A DNA stretch of 64,000 nt. It comes from an uncultured Prevotella sp. Lineage in GTDB: Bacteria > Bacteroidota > Bacteroidia > Bacteroidales > Bacteroidaceae. Location of the stretch: NCBI GenBank assembly GCA_900770395.1, contig CAAGKM010000006.1, positions 127,618 through 191,617 on the forward strand. Direction: 5' to 3'. The position numbers were made by a program, and so were the translations under genes. The notes beneath the pieces were generated by a model that was not told the DNA's origin, did not search any database, and saw only the letters and a list, made by a program, of their open reading frames with translations. Positions 45,558 to 54,502 of the stretch are shown here, piece by piece. The first letter of the stretch is position 1. Every line of letters begins with the position of its first letter.

Positions 45558-45645
45558 GGAAAGATGCTCGAGTGGTTGAAGAGGCACGCCTGGAAAGCGT
45601 GTAAACGTCAAAAGCGTTTCGGGGGTTCGAATCCCCCTCTTTCCG
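45558..45645 (+). tRNA. tRNA-Ser (anticodon GGA)
   Basis: The 88-base class II tRNA has acceptor arms GGAAAGA and TCTTTCC and a D arm with GAGTGG. The anticodon arm is CACGC-CTGGAAA-GCGTG with GGA at the centre, which reads UCC and UCU. A long variable arm (AAACG... CGTTT) is followed by a T arm with GGGGGTTCGAATCCCCC. The discriminator base is G and CCA is not encoded. Confidence 0.96.
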
Positions 45646-45750
45646 CAAGTAAAAGATTATTTGTCAATGATTTACTTGAAATATGATATTATGTCTTATA
45701 TGTCTTGAATACATGAACTCACATAATATCCATAAAAATTTATAATGTTT

Positions 45751-46662
45751 TTATTGTCTGATTTTGTTCCACGCCTCATTTTGTGCGGCATTAATTTCCA
45801 TTAGTATTTCAGCCAGCGACTCTTTTTCTTTCTGGTTTCCTTTACCCTTGTAGATGTTTGCCAACTCATCACGTTTGTAGTCGGTCCATATTTGTGGCAG
45901 CAGGCTCAGCGGTTTGTCCTCATGCGCTTTTTTCAGCTGTTCTTGTATTGCTGTTGTGATGTTTCCCCTGGCACGCTCAGTGTTGGTCACCATCTCGTCC
46001 AGTCCCTTTCGGTAATAATCGTACTGCAGTTGGCGGAAAGGCTTCATCGCCTCGTCAAGATAGTCATTGATGATGGCGAAACGGTTGCGGCTGCTGTCAA
46101 ACGCTTTCCAGCCTGTGAACTCGAGGTTCTGCGCATTGTTGGTGAGGTTCATGCAGCGCTGTAGTATGTCGGTGCCTCCCATGGGGGAGAAACTGTCGAG
46201 GTCGAGTCCTATTATGAGATAGGCATAATAGGCAAAGAGAGCGGTGAGTTGGTTGTCGATTGTCTCTTCGTTGAAGTTGAGCTGGTCAAACTCAGCGAAA
46301 GAGAAGTTGAAGTCGGCGTCCTTATTATTATATAATGTGGAGGTGTATTGTGAGTTGTACACAGGACGATTTGCCTGAATCATCGCAGTACACTCAAAGA
46401 GGTTTGATGTCTTGTCGTATTTGTCGATGGTGATGTTGAAGTTGCAGTTGATGCGCTCGTTTTGGCGGAACTGCAACTCGGTCCACTGGCGTTCGTTGAC
46501 AAACAGCTCCAGTGATTTTTGTAGGTTGTCGAATACGCTCTTGTCTGTCACGCCCACTTTTGATGAGTTGATGGTAATCTTTGCGTTCAGCTCTTGTGCC
46601 GACGCCTGTGTGGCACAAGAGCAAACCACTGCTATGACAAATGCGAAAGACTTTATGCTCAT
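45751..46662 (-). CDS. porD: DUF4835 protein, probable type IX secretion component PorD
   Basis: The 303-residue exported protein (signal peptide to about residue 22, ending ASAQ) begins ELNAKITINSSKVGVTDKSVFDNLQKSLELF, which fits the DUF4835 family. Conserved features include QWTELQFRQNERINCNF and the YYAYLIIGLDLDSFSPMGG segment. DUF4835 proteins are annotated as PorD of the type IX secretion system in P. gingivalis. A biochemical role is not settled. It starts seven bases after the coaBC stop, and this coaBC-porD pairing recurs in Bacteroidales. Confidence 0.75.
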   Translation of the reverse strand: MSIKSFAFVIAVVCSCATQASAQELNAKITINSSKVGVTDKSVFDNLQKSLELFVNERQWTELQFRQNERINCNFNITIDKYDKTSNLFECTAMIQANRPVYNSQYTSTLYNNKDADFNFSFAEFDQLNFNEETIDNQLTALFAYYAYLIIGLDLDSFSPMGGTDILQRCMNLTNNAQNLEFTGWKAFDSSRNRFAIINDYLDEAMKPFRQLQYDYYRKGLDEMVTNTERARGNITTAIQEQLKKAHEDKPLSLLPQIWTDYKRDELANIYKGKGNQKEKESLAEILMEINAAQNEAWNKIRQ

Positions 46663-46668
46663 AAGCGG

Positions 46669-47859
46669 TTAAATGATTTCAGCTAAGCGGTCGGCGATGT
46701 CGTCAGCCACCTCACTCTTGGGTTTACGCTCGTAGTCTGTCTGTCCCGTTTCCGATATGATGCTTATCTGGTTGGCGTCGGTGCGGAAGCATGTTCCCTC
46801 ATTGCGCAATGAGTTCATCACGATGAAGTCGAGATTCTTGGCTTTCAGCTTGCCCAGGGCATTGCTTATCTCGTGGTCGGTCTCAAGGGCAAAGCCTACA
46901 AGGCGCTGACTTTCCTTCTTCATATCACCGAGAGCCTTTGCTATGTCCTTGTTTGGCACAAGATGCAACGTCATGTCATCGCCGTTGCGTTTTATCTTTT
47001 GTGCCGCAACGGTATCGGGACGGAAGTCAGCGACTGCTGCGCAAAGTATTGCTGCGTCAGTTTTTGGGAACATGCTTACTGCTGCATTGTACATCTCGTC
47101 AGCGCTCTCCACATCGATGCGGCTGATGGCTGTGTGATGTGTGTTGAGAGCCACAGGACCGGCAATCAGTGTCACCTTTGCGCCACGTTGGGCACAAGCC
47201 TCGGCAATGGCAAATCCCATCTTTCCGCTGCTGTAGTTGCCTATGAAGCGCACTGGGTCAATCTTCTCGTATGTGGGACCTGCGGTAATCATAATGTGCT
47301 TGCCTGAGAGCGACTTCTCCGTGAAGAAACTGTCGAGACACTCGGCTATCACCGCAGGCTCTTCCATACGTCCTTTTCCTTCAAGTCCGCTTGCAAGGAA
47401 ACCGCTTTGCGGCTCGATGATATGGTTGCCGTAGGAGCGCAGTATGTCAAGATTGTGCTGCGTGGAAGGATGGGCATACATGTCAAGGTCCATTGCCGGA
47501 GCGATGAACACGGGAGCCTTCATCGACAGATAAGTAGTGATGAGCATGTTGTCCGCCACTCCGTTTGCCATCTTTCCCAAGGTGGATGCTGTACATGGAG
47601 CGATGAGCATGGCGTCTGCCCACAAACCCAACGCCACATGACTGTGCCATGTGCCGTCGCGCTGTGAGAAAAAATCGCTTATCACCGGCTTCTGTGTGAG
47701 TGCCGACAGGGTTATGGGAGTGATAAACTCCTTGCTTGCCGGTGTGATTACCACCTGTACCTCTGCGCCGCGTTTCACAAGCTCGCGGATTATGTAACAT
47801 GCCTTATAGGCTGCTATGCTGCCCGTGATACCGAGCACAATCTTCTTACCTTTCAGCAT
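46669..47859 (-). CDS. coaBC: Phosphopantothenoylcysteine decarboxylase/synthetase
   Basis: This bifunctional coenzyme A enzyme joins 4'-phosphopantothenate to cysteine and then decarboxylates the product. The 396 residues have an N-terminal flavoprotein CoaC domain (GITGSIAAYKA, and PAMDLDMYAHPS corresponding to the PxMNxxMW motif) and a C-terminal CoaB domain with GPTYEKIDPVRFIGNYSSGK and the RNEGTCF region. It starts three bases after the exonuclease gene stop. Confidence 0.96.
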   Translation of the reverse strand: MLKGKKIVLGITGSIAAYKACYIIRELVKRGAEVQVVITPASKEFITPITLSALTQKPVISDFFSQRDGTWHSHVALGLWADAMLIAPCTASTLGKMANGVADNMLITTYLSMKAPVFIAPAMDLDMYAHPSTQHNLDILRSYGNHIIEPQSGFLASGLEGKGRMEEPAVIAECLDSFFTEKSLSGKHIMITAGPTYEKIDPVRFIGNYSSGKMGFAIAEACAQRGAKVTLIAGPVALNTHHTAISRIDVESADEMYNAAVSMFPKTDAAILCAAVADFRPDTVAAQKIKRNGDDMTLHLVPNKDIAKALGDMKKESQRLVGFALETDHEISNALGKLKAKNLDFIVMNSLRNEGTCFRTDANQISIISETGQTDYERKPKSEVADDIADRLAEII

Positions 47860-47862
47860 ATT

Positions 47863-48666
47863 TTATTTTCTTGAGAATTCTCTCAGGCGTATGCGTGTGA
47901 GCACCTGTTTGGTGTTGTTGGTGAATTCGCCGCACATTATCCAATTGAAGTAGCCTGGGTCTTGACGCAGGATGTCGCTTACAGGACGGCCCTTGTATTT
48001 GCCGAAATTGAATTTCTCGATGCCGTCTTCCATGATTATACGGCCTGCAAAGTCAACATTGTTGTTCATCTTCGAGAACTCGCCAAGGAAGTCGGCGTCG
48101 TTCTGCAGCACACGCTCGGGCTCTTCCTGACGCTCGGCGGTGTACATGTCGAGCTCTCCCATCAGCACACGGTAGGTTGCCTCGGTATCCTCGTCGGCGC
48201 GGTGAGCCTGAAAATCGTCCTCCATCTTCCTGCCGCAGTAGAACTTGTAGGCGGCAGCCAAGTTGCGACGCTCCATCTTGTGGAAGATGGTCTGCACGTC
48301 AATAAGATTACTCTTCGAGAAGTCGAAGTCGATGCCTGCGCGCAGAAATTCCTCGGCAAGCATTGGGATATCGAAGTGGTTGGAGTTGAAGCCGGCGAAG
48401 TCACAGCCTACAAACTGCTGCGCCAGCTGCTGTGCAATCTGTTTGAATGTAGGAGCATCTTTCACCATGTCGTTGGTGATGTGTGTCAGCTCTTCCACCT
48501 CTTTGGGTATTTGTTTCAGCGGATTAATCATGTGATTGCCGCGCAGTTCCTCGCCGTTGGGCATCACCTTAATGTAAGAAATCTGTATCACCCGGTCGTT
48601 GACCATATCAAGTCCTGTTGTCTCAAGGTCGAAGATTACGAGTGGCTTTTTTAATTTCAGTTTCAT
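47863..48666 (-). CDS. DEDDh 3'-5' exonuclease (DnaQ-like) with C-terminal DUF3820-like region
   Basis: The 267-residue protein has the exonuclease motifs VIFDLETTG (Exo I, Asp and Glu), GFNSNHFDIPML (Exo II) and HRADEDTEATY (Exo III, His and Asp), placing it in the proofreading exonuclease fold. Residues 215-267, with FNFGKYKGRPVSDIL and the DPGYFNWIM motif, resemble DUF3820. It lies 25 bases after dnaN, so a link to replication or repair is likely. Whether it is a polymerase III epsilon subunit or a separate nuclease is open. Confidence 0.9.
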   Translation of the reverse strand: MKLKLKKPLVIFDLETTGLDMVNDRVIQISYIKVMPNGEELRGNHMINPLKQIPKEVEELTHITNDMVKDAPTFKQIAQQLAQQFVGCDFAGFNSNHFDIPMLAEEFLRAGIDFDFSKSNLIDVQTIFHKMERRNLAAAYKFYCGRKMEDDFQAHRADEDTEATYRVLMGELDMYTAERQEEPERVLQNDADFLGEFSKMNNNVDFAGRIIMEDGIEKFNFGKYKGRPVSDILRQDPGYFNWIMCGEFTNNTKQVLTRIRLREFSRK

Positions 48667-48691
48667 AAATTATTTTTTCATTCTTTTCTCT

Positions 48692-49819
48692 TTAGTCGTT
48701 CAGCAGCATTGGCATGAGCAGCATCAGCACATCTTGGTTCTCAGGCTGCTCTGTTGGGATTACCAGTCCTGGACGGCTTGCATCGGCAAGCTGCAGCTGC
48801 ACCTCCTGACAGTTGAAGCTGCTGAGCACCTCGATGAATGTGGCGCCCTTGAAACCAATGTTCATAGGCTGTCCGCTGTACTCGCATGATATGCGCTCTG
48901 TGGCTGTCTTTGAGAAGTCATTGTCCTCGGCATCAAGTTGCAGTATGCCATTCTCAAGATGGAAGCGTATCAGGTTGCTGCTGCTGTTTGCGAAAGGCAC
49001 GATGCGCTTCAGCACGCTTAGCAGTCCGGCGCGGTCGATGGTTGCCACGTTGATGTTGTTCTGCGGTATCACAGCCGCATAGTTCGGATAGCGTCCCTCA
49101 ATCATGCGGCATTGCAGTGTACCGCCGTTGAATGTGATGAGTGCGTTGCGGTCGTCAAATTGTATTGTCACGTCGCCGCCGTCTTGTGCCAGCATGTTGC
49201 GCAGCAGCGTGGCTGGTTTCTTTGGTAGGATAAACGATGCTGGCTGGTCCTTGCGGATGCTCATCAGTTTGTTTCTCACCAGCTTGTGCCCGTCGGTTGC
49301 CACGATTGCGAGATAGTCGGGGGTGATGTCGAAATAGAGACCGTTCATTTGCGGACGCAGGTCACCCTGTCCTACGGCGAAGATAGAGCGTGCGATGCTT
49401 TCTGACAGCACATCGCTTGGTATGCTTATCTCAGTTATGCTCTCTCTGTTGAGATCCTGAGTCTCTGGCCATGCCTCAGCGCTTTCCACGGGCAGCGAGT
49501 AGTGACCGTTGAGATAAGACACTGTTGCGAGTGTCATTTCCGGGTTAAGCTCGAATGTCAGTGGCTGCTCCGAGAAGCCTTTTACTGCCTCAAGGATATA
49601 GTTTCCCGGAATGGCGAAGCTGAATGCGCTGTCGCTTTCCGCAATTTCCATGCTTGTCTTCAGCACGTTCTCGCCGTCGCTGGCTGTAAGCGAGAGAGTG
49701 TTTTCGTTGATTACAAAGAGAAAGTCGCCAAGTATGGCAATAGAGTTTTTGCTGTTGATAACCTTCGAGAGGTCTTGCAGCTTCTTGCTGAGCGTTGTGC
49801 TGGATAATGTAAATCTCAT
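48692..49819 (-). CDS. dnaN: DNA polymerase III beta sliding clamp
   Basis: The clamp holds the replicative polymerase on DNA. ATG 49819 is chosen because MRFTLSSTTLSKKLQDLSKV is the usual start. The frame extends 25 codons upstream, through the promoter, and can be ignored. The 375 residues show three similar domains, with IPSDVLSESIARSIFAVG in the second and the C-terminal FNCQEVQLQLADASRPGLVI and LMLLMPMLLND ends. It heads the dnaN-exonuclease-coaBC-porD cluster. Confidence 0.96.
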   Translation of the reverse strand: MRFTLSSTTLSKKLQDLSKVINSKNSIAILGDFLFVINENTLSLTASDGENVLKTSMEIAESDSAFSFAIPGNYILEAVKGFSEQPLTFELNPEMTLATVSYLNGHYSLPVESAEAWPETQDLNRESITEISIPSDVLSESIARSIFAVGQGDLRPQMNGLYFDITPDYLAIVATDGHKLVRNKLMSIRKDQPASFILPKKPATLLRNMLAQDGGDVTIQFDDRNALITFNGGTLQCRMIEGRYPNYAAVIPQNNINVATIDRAGLLSVLKRIVPFANSSSNLIRFHLENGILQLDAEDNDFSKTATERISCEYSGQPMNIGFKGATFIEVLSSFNCQEVQLQLADASRPGLVIPTEQPENQDVLMLLMPMLLND

Positions 49820-49862
49820 AATATTTAGTTTTATATTTTTACCGTTTAATTTGTATTTGACC

Positions 49863-49895
49863 ACAAAAATACAAAAAAAAACTCGTTGACGCAAA
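49863..49895 (-). promoter_or_regulatory. Promoter for dnaN
   Basis: On the minus strand TTTG (49892-49895) and TATTTTTGT (49863-49871) are 20 bases apart. The surrounding T runs make the exact -33 position uncertain. Confidence 0.6.
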
Positions 49896-49986
49896 AAAAA
49901 ACGTAGAAAAGTGCCGATAATTAAAACTATTTTTGTAATTTCGCAAACGAATTGAGAAAAAACAACATTTTTAAGTTAAGAAACAA

Positions 49987-50421
49987 ATGGAAATAACAGG
50001 AAAGATTATCGCTGTTTTGCCAGCATCAAGTGGCACATCGGCGCGTACAGGTAACCCTTGGATGTCGCAGGACTATGTAATTGAGACGCATGATCAGTAT
50101 CCAAGAAAGTGCTGCTTCAGGGTGTTCGGACAGGACAAAATTCAGAATTTCAACATACAGGTGGGAGAGGAGATGACCGTGTCGTTCGACATAGACTGTC
50201 ACGAGTATAACGGCCGCTGGTTTAATGATATCCGTGCATGGCAGGTGAACCGCAATGTGGCTGCTGCCACTGATCCTGCTGCTGCAGGCATGATGTCTGG
50301 TGCTACTCCATTCCCGCCAGCTAACGCAAATCCGTTTCCACCAGTAGCTGAGGCGGCTCCGGCACAGTCGCAGACAGCAGCACCTGCTGCTGACAACAGT
50401 CAGGATGATCTGCCTTTCTAA
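49987..50421 (+). CDS. DUF3127 protein with SSB-like acidic tail
   Basis: The 144-residue protein has an N-terminal OB-fold-like domain (about 1-90) matching DUF3127, with ITGKIIAVLPASSGTSARTGNPW and the FDIDCHEYNGRWFNDIRAW segment. It continues through a Pro- and Ala-rich linker and ends in SQDDLPF. This layout of OB fold, flexible linker and acidic DDLPF tip is that of single-stranded DNA-binding proteins, whose tips recruit replication enzymes. Binding of DNA is inference. It is divergent from dnaN, with 167 bases between the starts. Confidence 0.82.
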   Translation: MEITGKIIAVLPASSGTSARTGNPWMSQDYVIETHDQYPRKCCFRVFGQDKIQNFNIQVGEEMTVSFDIDCHEYNGRWFNDIRAWQVNRNVAAATDPAAAGMMSGATPFPPANANPFPPVAEAAPAQSQTAAPAADNSQDDLPF

Positions 50422-50449
50422 TAATAAGGCATTCTAATAGGTATATTTT

Positions 50450-50603
50450 AAGGAGGTGTGTCAAAACCAACCTTCTACTTTCTTTTAGGCACGGATTACA
50501 CGGAAAACACAGATTCGTGAAAGAAAAACTGTGAAATCCGTGTAATCCGTGCCTAATTTATGTCATTATGATTACTTGTTTTTCATTTATGACACACCCT
50601 CTT
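50450..50603. mobile_element. MITE-like element
   Basis: The 154-base element has imperfect terminal inverted repeats AAGGAGGTGTGTCA and TGACACACCCTCTT. A second, longer internal inverted pair is built from TTAGGCACGGATTACACGGA and its complement. It encodes no protein and sits between the DUF3127 gene and rpsA. TTAA-like bases flank both ends and may be a target duplication. Confidence 0.75.
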
Positions 50604-50670
50604 AATTTTATATTGCCGTTTATGTTTATCCTAAGATACTTGATTAATTTATTTTAGTGATCTTAAAAAG

Positions 50671-50706
50671 AAAATCCGCAACACCTCTACAGGCATTGCG
50701 GATTTT
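50671..50706 (-). terminator. Terminator of rpsA
   Basis: Arms AAAATCCGCAA and TTGCGGATTTT pair perfectly around 14 bases. A T-rich run (CTTTTTAAGA) follows on the minus strand. Confidence 0.88.
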
Positions 50707-50738
50707 ATGTTTATGGATGTTGTTAAGACAACGATGGA

Positions 50739-52511
50739 TTATTTCTTCTCCATTTGAGCCTTCAGCTGTGCGAGCACGTCGAGGTCACCGAGTGTTGTAG
50801 CTGCTGGCTGGTTCTCAATCTTAACTGTCTCTTCCTTCTTTGCGCGTGGCTTACGGGCTGCGCGCTTCTCCTCACGCTGAGCGTCCTCGAATGTGCGGCT
50901 GTGAGAGAGGATGATGCGCTTGCTGTCCTTGTTGAACTCTATAACCTTGAAGTCGAGCTCCTCGCCCTGCTGTGCCTGAGTGCCATCCTGCTTAACCAGG
51001 TGCTTAGGTGTGGCAAAGCCCTCTACGCCGTTCTCAAGAGAGATTACAGCGCCCTTCTCAAGCATCTCAATGATTTTACCGTTGTGAATGCTGCCCACAG
51101 TGTACTTCTCCTCGAACACATCCCATGGGTTGTCCTCAAGCTGCTTGTGACCGAGGCTCAGACGACGGTTCTCCTTGTCGATGTCGAGCACCATAACGTC
51201 GATGGTTGCACCTGTCTGTGTGAACTCTGAAGGATGCTTTACCTTCTTTGTCCAAGAGAGGTCGCTGATGTGAATCAGACCGTCAACACCCTCCTCAAGC
51301 TCTACGAACACACCGAAGTTGGTGAAGTTGCGAACCTTTGCAGTGTGCTTGCTGCCAACAGGATATTTAACCTCGATAGCCTCCCATGGATCTTCCTTGA
51401 GCTGCTTCAGACCGAGGCTCATCTTGCGGTCGTCACGGTCGAGAGTAAGGATAACTGCCTCTACCTCGTCGCCTACCTTCAGGAAGTCCTGAGCTGAGCG
51501 CAGGTGCTGGCTCCATGACATCTCAGATACGTGGATGAGACCCTCAACGCCTGGCTGTACCTCAACGAATGCGCCGTAGTCTGCGATAACCACAACAGTA
51601 CCCTTAACCTTGTCGCCAACCTTGAGGTTAGGATCAAGATAATCCCATGGATGTGGGGTGAGCTGCTTCAAGCCGAGAGCGATACGCTTCTTCTCGTCGT
51701 CGAAGTCGATGATAACAACGTTGATTTTCTGGTCGAGCTCAACCACCTTGTGTGGGTCGTCAACACGGCCCCAAGAGAGGTCTGTGATGTGGATGAGACC
51801 GTCAACACCGCCGAGGTCGATGAACACGCCGTAAGTGGTGATGTTCTTAACGGTACCCTCAAGAATCTGACCCTTCTCCAGCTTAGAGATAATCTCCTTC
51901 TTCTGTGCCTCGAGCTCAGCCTCGATGAGAGCCTTGTGAGATACAACAACGTTCTTGTATTCCTGGTTGATCTTAACGATCTTGAATTCCATTGTCTTGC
52001 CCACGAACTGGTCGTAGTCACGTATTGGGTGAACGTCAATCTGGCTTCCTGGGAGGAATGCCTCGATTCCAAACACGTCAACAATCATACCGCCCTTAGT
52101 GCGGCACTTGATGTAGCCCTGTACGATTTCCTCGCTCTCAAGAGCAGCGTTGACACGCTCCCAGCTCTTGCTCTGGCGTGCCTTCTTGTGTGAGAGGATC
52201 AGCTGACCCTTCTTGTCCTCCTGGTTCTCAACATACACCTCTACCTTGTCGCCAACCTTCAGGTCTGGATTGTAGCGGAACTCGCTTGCTGAGATGATAC
52301 CATCGCTCTTGTAGCCGATGTTTACGATAACCTCTTTCTTGTCTACAGAGATTACGGTTCCCTCTGTCACCTGGTGCTCTACCACCTTGTTGAGGGTTTC
52401 GTTGTAGGCCTTGTCCTGCTCTTCTTTGCTGACACCTGCCTGTGAGCCATTCTCAAACTCGTCCCAATTGAAGTCTGCCAATGGCTGAACGCTTTTTGTT
52501 AATTCTGACAT
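50739..52511 (-). CDS. rpsA: 30S ribosomal protein S1
   Basis: S1 binds mRNA and helps load it on the 30S subunit. The 590 residues hold six S1 RNA-binding domains. The first two are weaker, and the later ones show the classic GVFVELEEGVDGLIHISDLSW pattern. The C-terminal tail is basic (KRAARKPRAKKEE). In Bacteroidetes, where classical Shine-Dalgarno sequences are weak, S1 is thought to matter strongly for initiation. It is monocistronic. Confidence 0.96.
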   Translation of the reverse strand: MSELTKSVQPLADFNWDEFENGSQAGVSKEEQDKAYNETLNKVVEHQVTEGTVISVDKKEVIVNIGYKSDGIISASEFRYNPDLKVGDKVEVYVENQEDKKGQLILSHKKARQSKSWERVNAALESEEIVQGYIKCRTKGGMIVDVFGIEAFLPGSQIDVHPIRDYDQFVGKTMEFKIVKINQEYKNVVVSHKALIEAELEAQKKEIISKLEKGQILEGTVKNITTYGVFIDLGGVDGLIHITDLSWGRVDDPHKVVELDQKINVVIIDFDDEKKRIALGLKQLTPHPWDYLDPNLKVGDKVKGTVVVIADYGAFVEVQPGVEGLIHVSEMSWSQHLRSAQDFLKVGDEVEAVILTLDRDDRKMSLGLKQLKEDPWEAIEVKYPVGSKHTAKVRNFTNFGVFVELEEGVDGLIHISDLSWTKKVKHPSEFTQTGATIDVMVLDIDKENRRLSLGHKQLEDNPWDVFEEKYTVGSIHNGKIIEMLEKGAVISLENGVEGFATPKHLVKQDGTQAQQGEELDFKVIEFNKDSKRIILSHSRTFEDAQREEKRAARKPRAKKEETVKIENQPAATTLGDLDVLAQLKAQMEKK

Positions 52512-52574
52512 AATTTTAAAATTGTTTGTTGTAATTAATAAAGTTAGACTTTATGTGAATTGTAAAAATCGGGT

Positions 52575-52583
52575 GCAAAGGTA
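52575..52583 (-). promoter_or_regulatory. -7 box for rpsA
   Basis: TACCTTTGC on the minus strand, about 64 bases before the start codon. The -33 box is not obvious in the AT-rich sequence upstream. Confidence 0.5.
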
Positions 52584-52651
52584 GTAATAATTTTATTATT
52601 AACGCTCTCTGCATGCCGTATATTTTATTTTATTTACAAATATTTAACATC

Positions 52652-54367
52652 TCACGCTTTTTCTACTATCTCAGCCGCCTTTGCAAGCGCTATGTTGATG
52701 TGGCTGCAGATGTTGTCGCTGCCGATAAGAGTGTCGAAGCCTGCCTTGTGGAGCACTGCCTGCACCTTTTCGTTCACACCTGACAGCACAATCTTTATGC
52801 CGTCGTTTTGCGACATTATACAAAGGTTAGTGAGGTTGTGTATGCCTGTTGAGTCGATGAACGGCACCTTACGCATTCTGATGATTCTCACTTTCGGACG
52901 GTCGCCGAAGCGCCCCATCATCTCCTCGAACTTGTTGCCGGCACCGAAGAAGTATGGACCGTTAATCTCGTAAACCTCCACACCTTGTGGTATTGTGAGG
53001 TGCTCAAGGTCGCCCATGCGCATGTCGGTGTCCTCATCCTCGGGGTTTATCTCGTCGAGCACCACCTTCACGTCGGTGCTCTCTGCCATTCGCTTCATGA
53101 AGAGCAGGCAGGCGATGATGAGTCCCACCTCGATTGCCACGGTGAGGTCGAAGATGATGGTGAGGAAGAATGTTATGAGCAGTACGATGACGTCGCTCTT
53201 CGGGTTCTTAAGCAGTGCCATGAACGAGCGCCAGCCGCACATTCCGTAGCTCACTACCACCAATACACCAGCAAGGCAAGCCATTGGGATGTACTGTGCC
53301 AGAGGCATGAGGAAGAGGAATATAAGCAGCAGCACTGCGGCGTGGATGATGCCGGCAATGGGCGAGCGTCCGCCGTTGTTGATATTTGTCATTGTACGGG
53401 CAATGGCTCCTGTGGCTGGAATACCGCCGAAGAGAGGAGATGCGAGGTTGGCTATACCTTGTGCCACAAGCTCTGTATTTGAGTCGTGATGGTCGCCTAT
53501 CACACCGTCGGCAACGGTAGCTGAGAGCAGACTCTCAATGGCTCCGAGGATGGCGATGGTGAGAGCCGGCGACACCAGACTCTTGATTGTCTCCCACGAC
53601 ATATCGGGCACCTGTGCCGATGGCAGCTGGCTGCTTATTGAGAAACGGTCGCCGATGGTCTCGATGGTGGTAACGCCTGCAAACTGCTTGAGCAGCAGGG
53701 CTGCGACGGTCATTATGATGATGGCTATGAGTGAGCCTGGAATCTTTTTCGAGAATTTTGGGGTGGCTGCGATAATCACCACGCTCACCACACCGATTAT
53801 TGAGCTCCACAGGTCGATGGTGCCCATGTCGTGAGCGTATGCTATCCATTTCTCAATAAAGTCGCCTGGCACGTGCTCCATGGTTAGTCCGAAGAGGTCC
53901 TTTATCTGGGTGGTGAAGATTGTTACGGCAATACCGCTGGTAAATCCCACGACAATTGGGTAGGGGATATATTTTATTATGGTGCCGAGGTGCAGCACTC
54001 CGAAGAGTATCAGGAATGCGCCTGCCATGAGCGTGGCTATGGTGAGCCCCTCAATGCCATACTGCTGGATGATGCCGTAGATGATTACGATGAAGGCTCC
54101 CGTCGGGCCGCCTATCTGAACCTTGCTGCCGCCGAATACGGAGATAATCAGACCTGCCACGATGGCGGTGATGATACCTTTCTCGGGGCTCACGCCGCTG
54201 GCTATACCGAAAGCGATGGCGAGCGGAAGGGCTACAATGCCCACAATGATACCCGCCATAAGGTCCTGGGTGAATGATTTTCTGTTGTAATTCTTTAACG
54301 TCTCAATAAGTTTTGGCCTCAAAACCAAGGCTTCTTTAGCCTTTGCCTTTACTTGTTGTGTTTCCAT
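52652..54367 (-). CDS. SulP-family anion transporter with STAS domain
   Basis: The 571-residue membrane protein has an N-terminal transporter core of about 12-14 hydrophobic segments (about 30-420), including DLMAGIIVGIVALPLAIAFG and GSKVQIGGPTGAFIVIIYG, and a C-terminal cytoplasmic STAS domain (about 455-565) with VPFIDSTGIHNL. SulP proteins carry sulfate, bicarbonate or dicarboxylates. The substrate cannot be assigned. It stands alone between rpsA and the beta-barrel gene. Confidence 0.93.
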   Translation of the reverse strand: METQQVKAKAKEALVLRPKLIETLKNYNRKSFTQDLMAGIIVGIVALPLAIAFGIASGVSPEKGIITAIVAGLIISVFGGSKVQIGGPTGAFIVIIYGIIQQYGIEGLTIATLMAGAFLILFGVLHLGTIIKYIPYPIVVGFTSGIAVTIFTTQIKDLFGLTMEHVPGDFIEKWIAYAHDMGTIDLWSSIIGVVSVVIIAATPKFSKKIPGSLIAIIIMTVAALLLKQFAGVTTIETIGDRFSISSQLPSAQVPDMSWETIKSLVSPALTIAILGAIESLLSATVADGVIGDHHDSNTELVAQGIANLASPLFGGIPATGAIARTMTNINNGGRSPIAGIIHAAVLLLIFLFLMPLAQYIPMACLAGVLVVVSYGMCGWRSFMALLKNPKSDVIVLLITFFLTIIFDLTVAIEVGLIIACLLFMKRMAESTDVKVVLDEINPEDEDTDMRMGDLEHLTIPQGVEVYEINGPYFFGAGNKFEEMMGRFGDRPKVRIIRMRKVPFIDSTGIHNLTNLCIMSQNDGIKIVLSGVNEKVQAVLHKAGFDTLIGSDNICSHINIALAKAAEIVEKA

Positions 54368-54502
54368 TCTATGCTAAAAATCTGTTGCTGAAAAATATAT
54401 TATCCTAAAAAAACAATCTTTTTTTACCCTTAAATGCTAATCACCTGTTATATCTTTAAATATTGTGAGCCGCCCCTCCGGACGGCTTTGTTTAATTTCC
54501 AC

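Noticed and set aside
49820..49894. N-terminal extension of dnaN
   Set aside because: The extension reads through the likely promoter and does not resemble clamp proteins.
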